Assembly: GCF_900187295.1 (NCBI RefSeq)
Contig: NZ_LT906473.1
Span: 2,356,001 to 2,420,000, forward strand
Source: Corynebacterium cystitidis
GTDB taxonomy: Bacteria > Actinomycetota > Actinomycetes > Mycobacteriales > Mycobacteriaceae
Reading direction: 5' to 3'
Length of the DNA stretch: 64,000 bases
In this document: piece by piece, positions 17,061 to 26,100 of the stretch
How the letters are laid out: each line of letters begins with the position of its first letter
Numbering within the stretch: position 1 is the first letter of the stretch
Notes under the pieces: generated by a model
Database searches by the model: none
Seen by the model: the letters and a program-made list of their open reading frames with translations, nothing else
Told to the model about the DNA's origin: nothing
Translations under genes and position numbers: made by a program

Positions 17061-17762
17061 TCACGCTGCCTGTGCAATCCCGTCAGCCTCTACCCCGCCG
17101 GCTGCGAACGCCCGCAGCATAAACTCCAAGGCATCGGTCACCTCCACCGCCGAACTAGTCGCCCAGCCTCGTGCCACTGCAGCATAGTCCGCTTTATGGC
17201 GGTGATAATAGGTTTCGGGCACTGCGATCCCCAGCGGATCAACGCCACTGGCCAGCAACACACACCGGGCAGCAACCCGACCCACCACACCGCTGCGTGG
17301 CCCAAAGAGTTCCCTTCCAACAATCTCGCAGTGCACCACTGCGGCTAGAACCAGGCCGTCGTCCAATGCGGAGCCACCAGAACCTCCAGAGCCGGTGATC
17401 AGACGTGCTAACGCGGTCAGTCGGGCAGGGCCGTCGTCGGCAAGCGATCGTCCGGGCCCTCCAGCCGCCACGTCGAGGCGGGCGAATACTTGCGCCGGTG
17501 CTCGTCGGAACGTGCGCGCGGCAGCTTCCGCAGTCTCGGGGGACAGCATCGCATACGGGCTGATATGTGTCTCGATCTCCTCACCATCCAGCAGTGCGGA
17601 CAACTTTGCGCCCCGCAACACCGACTCGCTGACAATCACGCCCGCCCTGCGCAAAGCAGCGGGGCGGCGGTGGGCTCGAGCAATGGTGGACGTTGCCTCG
17701 CCCACAAGCGATGGCACGTCGCCGAGCTCAAGGTAGGGGGAAAGTGGGCTGTGAGCTGGCAT
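17061..17762 (-). CDS. Conserved hypothetical, Rv3662c-like (Fic/oxidoreductase-like annotation)
   Basis: 233 residues from ATG at 17762; a longer frame to 17846 lacks support. Helical, Ala/Arg-rich, with the C-terminal block VVGRVAARCVLLASGVDPLG followed by a conserved YYHRHKADY. Position (after the HAD phosphatase, opposite strand) and composition match the mycobacterial Rv3662c family. The function is not established. Convergent with the phosphatase and divergent from the holin-like gene at 17893. Confidence 0.7.
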   Translation of the reverse strand: MPAHSPLSPYLELGDVPSLVGEATSTIARAHRRPAALRRAGVIVSESVLRGAKLSALLDGEEIETHISPYAMLSPETAEAAARTFRRAPAQVFARLDVAAGGPGRSLADDGPARLTALARLITGSGGSGGSALDDGLVLAAVVHCEIVGRELFGPRSGVVGRVAARCVLLASGVDPLGIAVPETYYHRHKADYAAVARGWATSSAVEVTDALEFMLRAFAAGGVEADGIAQAA

Positions 17763-17892
17763 ATCCTCTACAATAGCTTCCGAAAACAATAAACAAACGA
17801 GCATTATGAAAAAGTTGAGACTACTGTGGTTGCCAGACAACAACAATAAAACTGCAGTGTCCCGCTAGAGGCGCCCCAGGAAGGTTTACACC

Positions 17893-18405
17893 GTGAGCAC
17901 ACAGAGCAACAAAGGTCTTTACACTGATGGTTCGGAGTCCTTCTCCGCTAAGGTCAACTCCATCCCGCTAAGCGATGTCGATTCGACCCGCCCGGGGGAA
18001 AACTCGCTGGGCGAGCTCGTGTCCAACGCGACTGAGCAGATGTCCACGCTGGTGCGCTCCGAAATCGAACTCGCAAAGACCGAAATTGCTGGTGAGGTCA
18101 AAAAGGGCGCAATCGGCGGCGGTGCGTTCGGCGTTGCTGGCATCGTGGCGCTGTACTCCTCCTTTTTCTTTTTCTTCTTCCTGGCAGAGCTGCTGGCGCA
18201 GTGGTTGCCACGGTGGTCCGCATTCCTGATCGTGTTTATGATCATGCTGGTCATCGCCGCTGCTGCGGCCCTGATTGGCTGGCGCAAGGTCAAGACCATC
18301 CAGAAGCCACAACGCACCATCGACTCAGTGTCAAATATGAAAAACTTGGTCCCAGGTAAGGCCCAGCACAACTTGGAGAAGGGCCAGTCGCACTTGTACA
18401 CCTAG
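17893..18405 (+). CDS. Actinobacterial holin-like membrane protein (phage holin family)
   Basis: 170 residues from GTG at 17893, with AGGAAGG upstream. A soluble N-terminus and an amphipathic helix (MSTLVRSEIELAKTEIAGEV) precede two membrane helices (GIVALYSSFFFFFFLAELLA and FLIVFMIMLVIAAAAALIGW). This is the layout of the phage holin 3_6 / DUF1469 family found next to ephE-marP in mycobacteria (Rv3669). The role is unknown. Followed by a strong terminator, so it forms a single-gene unit. Confidence 0.8.
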   Translation: MSTQSNKGLYTDGSESFSAKVNSIPLSDVDSTRPGENSLGELVSNATEQMSTLVRSEIELAKTEIAGEVKKGAIGGGAFGVAGIVALYSSFFFFFFLAELLAQWLPRWSAFLIVFMIMLVIAAAAALIGWRKVKTIQKPQRTIDSVSNMKNLVPGKAQHNLEKGQSHLYT

Positions 18406-18427
18406 CCAGGTTTCTCGACTACTCTTG

Positions 18428-18466
18428 AAAAACGTCCCCCGCGCAGCACGCGTGGCGGACGTTTTT
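18428..18466 (+). terminator. Rho-independent terminator
   Basis: AAAAACGTCC at 18428-18437 pairs perfectly with GGACGTTTTT at 18457-18466, so the hairpin ends in its own T-run. It terminates the holin-like gene. Confidence 0.85.
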
Positions 18467-18488
18467 CCGCATTTTATATTCGGAGTTC

Positions 18489-18500
18489 GCTTAACGACGA
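18489..18500 (+). repeat. Copy of the GCTTAACGACGA repeat, intergenic
   Basis: Exact copy between the terminator at 18428-18466 and the alpha/beta hydrolase gene, 25 bases before its start codon and just upstream of its ribosome site (AAGGAGG). Confidence 0.6.
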
Positions 18501-18525
18501 TCACCTAAGGAGGCTTGCGCACAAC

Positions 18526-19470
18526 ATGAAATCGAGGCATCGCTACGCAACCTCCCCTGAGGTGGTCAAGCTCGACGGTGATTTCACCCACCGTATGGTG
18601 CACGCCCGTGGCATTCGCCTCCACACCGCCACAGCTGGTGACCCCGGAAACCCGCTTATCCTGCTCATTCACGGCACGTTCGGTGGCTGGTTTGATTTCA
18701 AGGAGTGCATCGCCCCGCTGGCTGCACACGGTTACCACGTGGCGGCGCTGGACATGCGTGGTTATGGGATGAGCGATAAACCTCCTGCCGTCCCCGGTGA
18801 TGAGATGCGGATTGCTACAGGCGATATTGCTGGGGTGATCTCGTCGCTGGGGCATTCGGAGGCAATCATTGTCGGCCATGACACTGGTGGTGCTGTGGGG
18901 TGGGCGTTCGCCGCGCAATACCCGGAGCGGACAACCGCGCTAGTTTCGGTGTCGGCGGCCCACCCCACCGATTTACGCGCATCCATCAATAGCCGCCCTT
19001 GGAACTTCATGCCGATGACTATTCGCATCCTCGTTGGCCGGCTGCCGTCCGGGGTTTTGAAGCGCCTTACCGCCTTGCGTCGCAGAGTGTGGCGCAGCGA
19101 GCTGACACTCAACACCGCCCCACAGTTTCAGCAGAGCACGCTTTTCGACGACCTCCTTGAGCTGCGCGTGAAGGCGGCAAGCATCGGCAATGCCATGCCC
19201 CATCTAGTGCACAATTCGCGGCTGCTTACTCCGAAGCTCCCGCTGCCTTCGGGAAGCGATGCCACCGTGCACGCCCCCACATTGTTGATCCACCCTCCCC
19301 AGGGTGCGTGGGATCATGTGGCGAAGCGTTCACGCGCCCGGGTTCAAGCACCGGTCGCTGAGGTGAGTATTCCGCAGGCGAAAAATCTTCCGCAGGTGGA
19401 AAACCCTGGGGCGTTCGTCGATACGCTTGCGCGTTATTTAGAGACGCGTTATTTAGACACACATTCCTGA
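18526..19470 (+). CDS. Alpha/beta-fold hydrolase, epoxide hydrolase-like (EphE type)
   Basis: 314 residues, ATG preceded by AAGGAGG. Fold markers: oxyanion-hole motif LIHGTFGGWFDF, and the nucleophile elbow VGHDTGGAVGWAF with Asp as nucleophile (GHDTGG), which fits epoxide hydrolases or haloalkane dehalogenases rather than Ser esterases. The distal catalytic His is not obvious near QAKNLPQVE, where an H is usual; this needs checking. In mycobacteria ephE (Rv3670) is the neighbour of marP, as here. The 3' end overlaps the convergent marP gene by 22 bases. Confidence 0.8.
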   Translation: MKSRHRYATSPEVVKLDGDFTHRMVHARGIRLHTATAGDPGNPLILLIHGTFGGWFDFKECIAPLAAHGYHVAALDMRGYGMSDKPPAVPGDEMRIATGDIAGVISSLGHSEAIIVGHDTGGAVGWAFAAQYPERTTALVSVSAAHPTDLRASINSRPWNFMPMTIRILVGRLPSGVLKRLTALRRRVWRSELTLNTAPQFQQSTLFDDLLELRVKAASIGNAMPHLVHNSRLLTPKLPLPSGSDATVHAPTLLIHPPQGAWDHVAKRSRARVQAPVAEVSIPQAKNLPQVENPGAFVDTLARYLETRYLDTHS

Positions 19471-20642
19471 GTATCTACGGGGGCGGTAAGCTTCGTAATC
19501 TCCCCGATTTGCTGCTGAACCTCGCGGATGGTCAGCGCGTAGCCGGTATCGGAGGAGTCGACGGAGGCACCGAACACCACACCTATGACCTCGCCGTCGG
19601 TGTTGGTCATGGGGCCCCCGGAATTGCCTTGGCGGATGGTGCCACGCACGGTGTAGGCCTCGCGTTCGACGCGGCCGGTGGCGTAGATATCGGGGCCCGC
19701 AATGGTGATGCGGTCGCGCACACGGGCCGGTGCGGCCTCGAATGGGCCGGACTGGGGAAAACCCATCACCACAGCGTTGTCGCCGGTTTCGGCTGGCTCG
19801 TCGCTGATCGGCAACGGTTTGAGGCCCAGTTCGGGCGAATGCAAAACGGCGATGTCTACGTCGGGGTTGTAGTAGACCACTTGGGCATGTTTCATCCCCA
19901 CCACTGTTTCCAGGATCACGTCGGTAGTGCCTGCGACCACGTGCGCGTTAGTGATCACGTAGTTCTTGGCAGCAACCCAGCCTGACCCCATGAGGCGGCG
20001 TTTGCAAGACTCGGCCTCGCCGCGCACATGGACGATAGATTCGCGGGATTTCTCCACCATGTCCGAATCAATCGCCGCAGCATTAGGCGCATCGACGTGC
20101 TGGCTCGTACCGGCGTCGAAAGGGCTGACCAAGGGTGGAAGGCCCGATTCGTTGAGTAGTGCGGATAGCTGGGCAGGTATTTTGGACGCCCAGGACGGAA
20201 CCGCCTCGTCGATCACGCTCAGCACCGTGGAGTTGCGGATGGCTTGCCCCGCTGTTCCCGGCGCGTTCGCCGCCACCGGGATGGAGATCAGCCAGATGAC
20301 CAGCAGCGTTGCCAGTGACTGCAGGATGGCACCAATAAGGGAATCAACGCGTAGCGACGATACCGTGCGCATCCGATCACGCCATGCGGCCCCGATCGTA
20401 GCCCCTACCAGATTTCCTAGCCCAACAAACAAGATGATGACCGCGATCAGCAGTAGCAAGCGCCACACGGATGCCTCGGCCAGCTCCACGATGAACGGGG
20501 CCACTGCCAATCCAATCACCAAGCCGGCAATGATACCGATTGCGGACATGATCGATGCGAAAGCACCTTGGCGCCAGCCACTGAACAACGCTGCGATAAC
20601 CAACGCGACAATGATCGCGTCGACGATAAGCGCGGCAGTCAC
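19449..20642 (-). CDS. marP: MarP-like membrane-anchored periplasmic serine protease
   Basis: 397 residues from GTG at 20642; the frame is open further to 20714. The N-terminal third has four membrane helices in the CvpA-like arrangement (ALIVDAIIVALVIAALFSGW …), the rest is a chymotrypsin-like protease. The catalytic His is in VITNAHVVAGTTD, Asp in NPDVDIAVLHS, Ser in GTIRQGNSGGPM. Mycobacterial MarP (Rv3671c) protects against acid and oxidative stress by cleaving envelope substrates. Last gene of the nth-tlpA-nudix-marP cluster. Confidence 0.9.
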   Translation of the reverse strand: MTAALIVDAIIVALVIAALFSGWRQGAFASIMSAIGIIAGLVIGLAVAPFIVELAEASVWRLLLLIAVIILFVGLGNLVGATIGAAWRDRMRTVSSLRVDSLIGAILQSLATLLVIWLISIPVAANAPGTAGQAIRNSTVLSVIDEAVPSWASKIPAQLSALLNESGLPPLVSPFDAGTSQHVDAPNAAAIDSDMVEKSRESIVHVRGEAESCKRRLMGSGWVAAKNYVITNAHVVAGTTDVILETVVGMKHAQVVYYNPDVDIAVLHSPELGLKPLPISDEPAETGDNAVVMGFPQSGPFEAAPARVRDRITIAGPDIYATGRVEREAYTVRGTIRQGNSGGPMTNTDGEVIGVVFGASVDSSDTGYALTIREVQQQIGEITKLTAPVDTQECVSK

Positions 20643-20748
20643 GGTGGCTAAGGTCCCTTCAGGTAGATGGGCGTGGGCTAAGAAAACGAGAATAACCCGG
20701 TGTGGTTGTGGCATAGCCTACCCACGCCGGGGCCCTACCTGAGAATCG

Positions 20749-21459
20749 TTATCGGTGTCGTTCACCGTTACGTGATTGGGCCAACGCGTCACCGAGATCG
20801 TAGACGCGTTCGTGCGCCCAGTGCTTCTCCCATCCGACGGCCGAAAAGAGGCCGTCAAGAAGGGCTGCGGTAAAACCCCACACGAGGTATCCGTTGATCC
20901 GGAACGCCGGCCCGGTCCATTGCCGCCAGCCGACGGTGATGCGGTTTGTCTCGTCGAGAAGCTCGTGCACATGTGCCTCGAAGACATCATCAGTTTCGAA
21001 TTCGCTGGCTGGCCACGTCGGTGCTGGCTCGTGTTGATAGGCAACAACGGGGTGGACGGGGTATCCGTTGGAGCGCACACTGACGGTATCAAGGGTGGCC
21101 ACCGGGGTGACTGTGGCCGGGTCTAGTCCAGTTTCTTCTTTCGCTTCGCGCAAGGCGGCGTCGACAGGCCCTAAGTCCTCTGGGTCGATGCGGCCACCAG
21201 GAAACGCCATTTGCCCGGAGTGTGTGCGCATCGTGGGCGTACGATGGGTAAGCAGGATGCCGGCATCATCCGGCAAGGTTGTGGCAGCAGCATCGCCTGA
21301 AAACAGCAGGAGCACGGCGGCTTGCTTGTCACCTTCCTGGACAGGCGCGGTAGTGCGGTTAGACAGCCGCGACGACACCATGTCCGCACCACATGCGATA
21401 TCGCTTAACCATTCGGGAGCTTTATGCGGGTGCACCGGAAGATCATTGGGAAACGTCAT
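20749..21459 (-). CDS. NUDIX hydrolase, CoA pyrophosphatase-like
   Basis: 236 residues, ATG at 21459 with GGAGGTG upstream. The NUDIX box is GGRIDPEDLGPVDAALREAK followed by EETGLD, complete for the Mg2+-binding Glu residues. The UPF0035-like element before the box (LLTHRTPTMRTHSGQMAFPG) is the signature of CoA/NADH pyrophosphatases. It probably cleaves CoA or a related nucleoside diphosphate. Corresponds to Rv3672c, in the same order between tlpA and marP. Confidence 0.88.
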   Translation of the reverse strand: MTFPNDLPVHPHKAPEWLSDIACGADMVSSRLSNRTTAPVQEGDKQAAVLLLFSGDAAATTLPDDAGILLTHRTPTMRTHSGQMAFPGGRIDPEDLGPVDAALREAKEETGLDPATVTPVATLDTVSVRSNGYPVHPVVAYQHEPAPTWPASEFETDDVFEAHVHELLDETNRITVGWRQWTGPAFRINGYLVWGFTAALLDGLFSAVGWEKHWAHERVYDLGDALAQSRNGERHR

Positions 21460-21473
21460 GGGTACACCTCCGT

Positions 21474-21485
21474 TCGTCGTTAAGC
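21474..21485 (-). repeat. Copy of the GCTTAACGACGA repeat, intergenic
   Basis: Reverse-strand copy in the 31-base gap between tlpA and the NUDIX gene, just before the ribosome site of the latter. Confidence 0.6.
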
Positions 21486-21490
21486 TCTGG

Positions 21491-22078
21491 CTATAGTACC
21501 GAGGTTACGGCGGCGTTGATCTCAGCAGCGGAGCCAAAAGGCGTGGGGAAAAACCCGATTTGTTCCTCGCCGCGAAAGACCACAGTAATCGGAATCACAT
21601 TGGGTAGCCCTAGCGCACCGGCAAACGAGTTGTCCGTGTCCGAGTAGCTGGGCAGCGACAACCCCATCTCATTGAGCATGGCCGCGCCGTTGCCCGGGAT
21701 TGCATCCGCGTGCACGCCCACCACCGTGTACTGCGGGTTCGCATCGGAAAACTCCTGAACATAGGGAAGTTCGTCGCGGCACGGGCCGCACCACCACGCC
21801 CACACATTGACCACCGTAATGTGCTCCGGGTCAGCCTGTGCTGGGCCCTGGCTTCCACCGAGACACTCCAGTTCGACACCGCCAGCTCCAGCTGCCGGAC
21901 AGTCGGGCCTGTCGGCAACGTCTACTGCACTCTCGCTTATCGACGATTGCCCCTGACCTTCCGTGGGGCCAGAAGCCTGGGAGGGGTCGTCGGAACGCGT
22001 CATGCTCATTGCACCCACCACCAGCACAACGGTGGCGGCAATGATCACAATCACGCTGGTAATTACCGTTTTTTTCAT
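21491..22078 (-). CDS. TlpA/thioredoxin-like membrane-anchored disulfide protein
   Basis: 195 residues from ATG at 22078 (AAGGGGGC upstream). An N-terminal membrane anchor (VITSVIVIIAATVVLVVGAM) is followed by a low-complexity linker and a thioredoxin/TlpA domain with the redox motif WAWWCGPCRDELP and the cis-Pro region NVIPITVVF. Two further Cys before the domain (DCPAAG, LECLGG) may form a structural disulfide. It acts outside the membrane in protein disulfide reduction or folding. Corresponds to Rv3673c. The nth stop lies 18 bases upstream of the start. Confidence 0.87.
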   Translation of the reverse strand: MKKTVITSVIVIIAATVVLVVGAMSMTRSDDPSQASGPTEGQGQSSISESAVDVADRPDCPAAGAGGVELECLGGSQGPAQADPEHITVVNVWAWWCGPCRDELPYVQEFSDANPQYTVVGVHADAIPGNGAAMLNEMGLSLPSYSDTDNSFAGALGLPNVIPITVVFRGEEQIGFFPTPFGSAAEINAAVTSVL

Positions 22079-22095
22079 TCCTGTGCCCCCTTTTG

Positions 22096-22857
22096 TCATA
22101 GCTCTACTACTTCGCCGCGTATCAGCTTTTCTGCCGCCTCTGGCTCTGTGGGCCCGAACTGGCCGAATGAGGGGCAGTCATAGGCCAGTGAGCATGCCCC
22201 ACATGCGGCCTTGCGGGAGTGGCACACGCGGCGGCCTTGGAAAATGATGCGGTGGGAAAACATCGTCCAGTCCTGCTTGTCCAGCAGTTCCCCGATGGCG
22301 TGCTCAATGCGCACTGGGTCTTTCTCGTCGGTGAGCATGAGCCGGTGGACCAATCGTTGAAAGTGGGTATCCACCGTCAACCCTGGCAGCCCGAACGCGT
22401 TTCCCCGGACAACGTGTGCCGTTTTACGGCCCACCCCCGGCAGGGTGATCAAGGCTTGGAGTTCCACGGGAACCTCTCCGCCATATTCGGTGACCAACCT
22501 TTGGCCTAACCCGATTAGGTTTCCGGCCTTAGCCCGGAAAAAACCTGTTGGGCGAATGATTTCCTCGATGTCGGCCTGATCCGCAGTGGCGTAGGCCTGG
22601 GCGCTCGGGTATGTCGCGAAAAGTTCGGGAGTGACTTGGTTGACGCGCACATCTGTTGTCTGCGCTGACAAGACTGTGGCTACAAGCAGCTCCAACGGTG
22701 TTTCAAAGTCTAATTCTGCGCGCGCATTAGGAAACACTACCGCAAGTGTCCGGTTGATACGCCGCGCTCGTCGAGTGCGCCCAAGAGCAGTTTCGGCACC
22801 TTTCGCGGCAGGATGTGAACCGGGGCGCCGGAGCTTCTGCGGTGTGAGTGAGGGCAT
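22096..22857 (-). CDS. nth: Endonuclease III (DNA glycosylase/AP lyase)
   Basis: 253 residues from ATG at 22857; the open frame continues far upstream but the family start is MPSLTPQ or near. Helix-hairpin-helix motif [18 protein letters not shown] with catalytic Lys and the downstream Asp in [10 protein letters not shown]. The C-terminal [4Fe-4S] loop has the C-x6-C-x2-C-x5-C spacing ([17 protein letters not shown]). Removes oxidised pyrimidines in base-excision repair. First gene of a − strand cluster nth-tlpA-nudix-marP, next to glxR as in C. glutamicum. Confidence 0.93.
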   Translation of the reverse strand: MPSLTPQKLRRPGSHPAAKGAETALGRTRRARRINRTLAVVFPNARAELDFETPLELLVATVLSAQTTDVRVNQVTPELFATYPSAQAYATADQADIEEIIRPTGFFRAKAGNLIGLGQRLVTEYGGEVPVELQALITLPGVGRKTAHVVRGNAFGLPGLTVDTHFQRLVHRLMLTDEKDPVRIEHAIGELLDKQDWTMFSHRIIFQGRRVCHSRKAACGACSLAYDCPSFGQFGPTEPEAAEKLIRGEVVEL

Positions 22858-22908
22858 GGTCTCCACCTTAGTCTGCCCCGTTGCTGCCCCTTCTCTAAGA
22901 TGGGTGCC

Positions 22909-23001
22909 ATGACAGCAATTCTCGTTTTGATTGCCCCACTCGGCCTTGCCCTTTTCCCCGTCTTGATGGAGAAGTTGGAAGCAAGCGCGATCGGGCACTA
23001 G
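22909..23001 (+). CDS. Putative 30-residue membrane micro-protein upstream of glxR
   Basis: ATG at 22909 opens a short frame: [20 protein letters not shown] then [10 protein letters not shown]. This is a single clean hydrophobic helix with a polar C-terminus, and the spacing from the divergent nth start is short. Mycobacteria carry a small membrane protein gene (Rv3675) at the same place between nth and crp. A purine-rich AAGATGGG lies upstream. Conservation in other corynebacteria would decide whether it is real. Confidence 0.45.
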   Translation: MTAILVLIAPLGLALFPVLMEKLEASAIGH

Positions 23002-23133
23002 TCTTTCTAAATTGTCTCCAATCTGGCATCGAGCTTCCAGATGAAACCCACCCACCACGCCGTGGCCAATGTTACACTCGGGAAGTGTGATCAATAACCT
23101 TACCGCAAGACAGTGTAACCTCTTCGACGGTAA

Positions 23134-23149
23134 TGTGGTTATCAGCACA
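23134..23149 (+). promoter_or_regulatory. Candidate GlxR (CRP-type) binding site
   Basis: TGTGGTTATCAGCACA fits the CRP/GlxR consensus TGTGA-N6-TCACA with two mismatches and lies 94 bases upstream of the glxR start. Autoregulation of glxR is known in C. glutamicum; occupancy here is inferred. Confidence 0.5.
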
Positions 23150-23242
23150 CATTGCAGTCACCGTCTGTCGTGGTGCTGGTCGCAGACCCCCGCACTGCCA
23201 CCCATAGTGTGCAGGGAACTAGCATGATTGGAAGGAGCACTA

Positions 23243-23926
23243 ATGGAAGGTGTACAAGAAACACTTTCTCGTGCAGGTATTTTTCAGGGCGTTGATCCTG
23301 TCGCTGTGGCGAACCTCACTAAAGATATGGAAACCGTGCGCTACCCGCGTGGCGCCACCATCTTTGACGAGGGCGAACCTGGAGATCGCCTCTACATCAT
23401 CATTTCCGGCAAGATTAAGCTGGCACGGCACGCGTCCGACGGGCGCGAGAACCTACTCAGCGTGATGGGCCCCTCCGATATGTTCGGTGAGCTCTCAATC
23501 TTCGATCCGGGTCCACGCACCTCCTCGGCAGTGTGTGTCACCGAGGTTCAAGCAGCGACAATGAACTCGGACATGCTGCGCAAGTGGATCACTGACCACC
23601 CGGAGATTTCCCAACAGCTTCTACGCGTTCTGGCCCGACGCCTGCGCCGAACCAACGCCTCGCTCGCAGACCTCATCTTTACCGATGTCCCCGGACGGGT
23701 GGCAAAGACGTTACTGCAGCTTGCGAACCGCTTCGGCCAGCATGAAGGTGGCGCGCTCCGTGTTAATCACGACCTCACCCAGGAAGAGATTGCTCAACTA
23801 GTTGGCGCGTCCCGAGAGACCGTGAACAAAGCGCTGGCAACCTTCGCTCACCGTGGCTGGATCCGTCTCGAAGGTAAGTCAGTTCTCATCGTGGACACCG
23901 AGCACCTGGCACGGCGCGCACGCTAG
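23243..23926 (+). CDS. glxR: GlxR, CRP/FNR-family global regulator
   Basis: 227 residues from ATG at 23243 (GGAAGGAG upstream), the exact length of C. glutamicum GlxR. The cyclic-nucleotide domain includes [20 protein letters not shown] and the phosphate-binding [18 protein letters not shown]. The helix-turn-helix at the C-terminus is [20 protein letters not shown]. It binds cAMP and controls carbon, respiration and many other regulons. Its stop TAG overlaps the stop of the convergent beta-lactamase fold gene. Confidence 0.96.
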   Translation: MEGVQETLSRAGIFQGVDPVAVANLTKDMETVRYPRGATIFDEGEPGDRLYIIISGKIKLARHASDGRENLLSVMGPSDMFGELSIFDPGPRTSSAVCVTEVQAATMNSDMLRKWITDHPEISQQLLRVLARRLRRTNASLADLIFTDVPGRVAKTLLQLANRFGQHEGGALRVNHDLTQEEIAQLVGASRETVNKALATFAHRGWIRLEGKSVLIVDTEHLARRAR

Positions 23927-24738
23927 GCTTCGTTTTCCTGTAGCCAGCGCAGTGTCACGCGAGTCGATTGCTCGGCCGCGCCCCGTAAAACGGGATCCAC
24001 ATCGTCATACATCAGGTCAACGAGGGTTTTAATATCAACGTCCTGTCCCCGCTCCGCCCAGATCTTCCGGATCTGATCGAGGCGAAAGTTGCGGCGATCG
24101 ATGTACTTCCGGGCAAACGCTGACAGATCGTCCGCATCAGGGCCGTGGCCGGGAAGCAGAGCAATATTCTTGCCCGCCTGCTCAAGGTGTTCCAAGGAGG
24201 CTAAGTAATCACCAAGATCTCCGTCAGTTTCGGAGATCATCGTTGTGTGGCGCCCTGCGATCGTATCCCCGGTGATGATGCCTTCCAGTTGCGCATCGTC
24301 CTCATCGTGGGTGTACACGAAGAAGCACACCGAATCTGCAGTATGCCCTGGGGTGTGAACGACTTTCACCGTTGGTGTCACCCCATCAAGGGTGATCAGT
24401 TCACCATCAGTCAGCGGATCGCCATTGATGCAGTAACGGGAATCGAAGGCCCGTACTGGGGCACCGGTCAGCTGGCGGAATCGCTGCGCCCCATCGGCAT
24501 GATCATAGTGGCGGTGCGTCAGCAAAATGAGCCCCACTTTCTCCCCCTTGGCCGCAAGCACATTGAGGTGTCCCTCATCGCCTGGGCCCGGATCAACAAC
24601 AATGCTGAACTCATCTTCGGGATCTCGAACGATCCACGAGTTGGTCCCCTCTAGCGCGGCGTAGCTGGGGTTCGGCGCCAAAACGACGGCAGCGGAGTTC
24701 GTAACAGGTCGCAACTGACTATAGGCTGGGTGCTCCAT
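23923..24738 (-). CDS. Metallo-beta-lactamase fold hydrolase (Rv3677c type)
   Basis: 271 residues from ATG at 24738 with GGGAGCC upstream. The zinc-binding motif is [15 protein letters not shown] (HxHxDH as H-R-H-Y-D-H), then [21 protein letters not shown] and [11 protein letters not shown], giving a full two-metal site. The C-terminal helical region is like LACTB2 proteins, which include RNA-cleaving or thioesterase members. Substrate unknown. Convergent with glxR with overlapping stops; the positions 24739-24865 hold no gene. Confidence 0.87.
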   Translation of the reverse strand: MEHPAYSQLRPVTNSAAVVLAPNPSYAALEGTNSWIVRDPEDEFSIVVDPGPGDEGHLNVLAAKGEKVGLILLTHRHYDHADGAQRFRQLTGAPVRAFDSRYCINGDPLTDGELITLDGVTPTVKVVHTPGHTADSVCFFVYTHDEDDAQLEGIITGDTIAGRHTTMISETDGDLGDYLASLEHLEQAGKNIALLPGHGPDADDLSAFARKYIDRRNFRLDQIRKIWAERGQDVDIKTLVDLMYDDVDPVLRGAAEQSTRVTLRWLQENEA

Positions 24739-24865
24739 GGCTCCCAGCCTACAGGGCCGATACAATTATTCGAACTTGATTCGCGCTCCCCGCACAGATG
24801 GGTGCCAGGCCACTTCGGGCCAATTCTCGAGTTACGGCACGGCAGGGGCGACGAAGCCAGGAGTT

Positions 24866-25327
24866 TTAATCCTCAACCTCGACGATCAGCTCAACTTCTA
24901 CCGGGGAGTTCAGTGGCAAAACTGCAACACCGACGGCAGACCGAGCATGCACACCCTGGTCACCGAAAATTTCCTGGATAGCCTCGCTGGCACCGTTAAC
25001 AACGGCGGGTTGAGCGTGGAAGTCCACATCAGATGCCACGAAGCCGACAATCTTGACCACGCGGGAAATCTTGTCCACTCCCACCAAATCATCGACCGCA
25101 GCGACCGCGTTAAGGACAGCGGTGCGCGCCAGATCATAGGCAGTATCTTGGTCAACCTCCGCACCGACCTTACCGGTCGCTGGCAGTTCACCATCCACGA
25201 AAGGAAGCTGGCCTGATGTCCACACCTGATTTCCCACCTGGATAGCTGGCACGTAAGCGGCAACCGGAGCAGCTACCGCAGGCAACTTAATCCCAAGCTC
25301 TTCGAGCCGTGCAGTCCAGTTCCTCAT
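24866..25327 (-). CDS. RidA-family (YjgF/YER057c) protein
   Basis: 153 residues, ATG at 25327. Family features: AIQVGNQVWTSGQLPFVDGE, then DLARTAVLNAVAAVDDLVG. The canonical Arg of catalytic RidA (in the NIR/C-R segment) is replaced in KIVGFVASDVDFHAQP, so enamine deaminase activity is uncertain; this fits the RidA-like subgroup of Rv3678c. Its ATG follows the DUF4177 gene by two codons' distance or less, so the two are co-translated. Confidence 0.85.
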   Translation of the reverse strand: MRNWTARLEELGIKLPAVAAPVAAYVPAIQVGNQVWTSGQLPFVDGELPATGKVGAEVDQDTAYDLARTAVLNAVAAVDDLVGVDKISRVVKIVGFVASDVDFHAQPAVVNGASEAIQEIFGDQGVHARSAVGVAVLPLNSPVEVELIVEVED

Positions 25328-25495
25328 TTAGTGCTCACCCCCGGAGATCTCACGTTTGAGGTAAGCCACGACGTTTTCGGGGTTAGGCCCTGGCATGACG
25401 GTGACCAGCTCCCAGCCTTCTTCACCCCACGAATCCAAAATCTGCTTCGTCGCGTGGGTAAGCAAAGGCACGGTAGAGTATTCCCATTTCTTCAT
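25328..25495 (-). CDS. DUF4177 small protein
   Basis: 55 residues from ATG at 25495: begins MKKWEYSTVPLLTHATKQIL and continues with WGEEGWELVTVMPGPN, the DUF4177 signature. The stop TAA abuts the RidA start with no gap. Rv3678A occupies the same position in mycobacteria. Function unknown. Confidence 0.85.
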   Translation of the reverse strand: MKKWEYSTVPLLTHATKQILDSWGEEGWELVTVMPGPNPENVVAYLKREISGGEH

Positions 25496-25513
25496 GGGAA
25501 CCACTCTAGCGGT

Positions 25514-25870
25514 TTAAATGCCCTCGAGGGGACCGCCAGCTGATAAATATGCAGCCCAGTCCTTGATATGTGGATTCTTGCGCAGCAGTGCGCGACGCTG
25601 ACGTTCAGTTAGTCCGCCCCATACGCCGAATTCGACCTTGTTATCTAAAGCATCCGCACGGCACTCAAGCTGCACAGGGCAGTGCCGACAAATCACTGCT
25701 GCTTTACGCTGCTCTGCCCCACGGACAAACAGTGCATCTGGGTCACCTGCACGACACTTAGCCTGAGTCACCCATTCACCACGGTCAAATTCCATCTGCC
25801 CGGCTGAATTACTTTTCATTGGGGTTGCATCGCTGGAGGCGACGACTCCTCGGGGCAAAGTGGCGGTCAT
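25514..25870 (-). CDS. whcA: WhiB-family iron-sulfur regulator (WhcA/WhiB4 type)
   Basis: 118 residues from ATG at 25870, AAAGGAG upstream. Four cluster-binding Cys: one in TQAKCRAGDPD, then CRHCPVQLEC with C-x2-C-x5-C spacing. The G-V/I-W-G-G turn is FGVWGGLTERQRR, followed by a basic C-terminus for DNA or sigma-factor contact. Position next to ponA identifies the WhiB4/WhcA branch (Rv3681c, cg0337), which senses O2 or NO and represses oxidative-stress genes. Divergent from ponA across 230 bases. Confidence 0.92.
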   Translation of the reverse strand: MTATLPRGVVASSDATPMKSNSAGQMEFDRGEWVTQAKCRAGDPDALFVRGAEQRKAAVICRHCPVQLECRADALDNKVEFGVWGGLTERQRRALLRKNPHIKDWAAYLSAGGPLEGI

Positions 25871-26100
25871 GGGATCTCCTTTCGGGAGGATTTCGGTGCG
25901 CTCACGCGCTCTGCCGGGATCGTCACACGATTTCATGAGGAAGCTTCCATGAACCCCTCACGTAAAAGGTATGACCGAGGCAGACTTATTAGCTATGTCT
26001 GTAAGTCTATTCACGGATTCGCGGCTTTGTCGAACACGTCACACTACCGGGGGGATGGTTCCATTCCCAAGCGCGGGGTCAACACCGTAGGGTATAAGCC

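Noticed and set aside
17806..17868. 20-residue frame upstream of the holin-like gene
   Set aside because: Asn-rich tail, no ribosome site and no hydrophobic or regulatory codon pattern.
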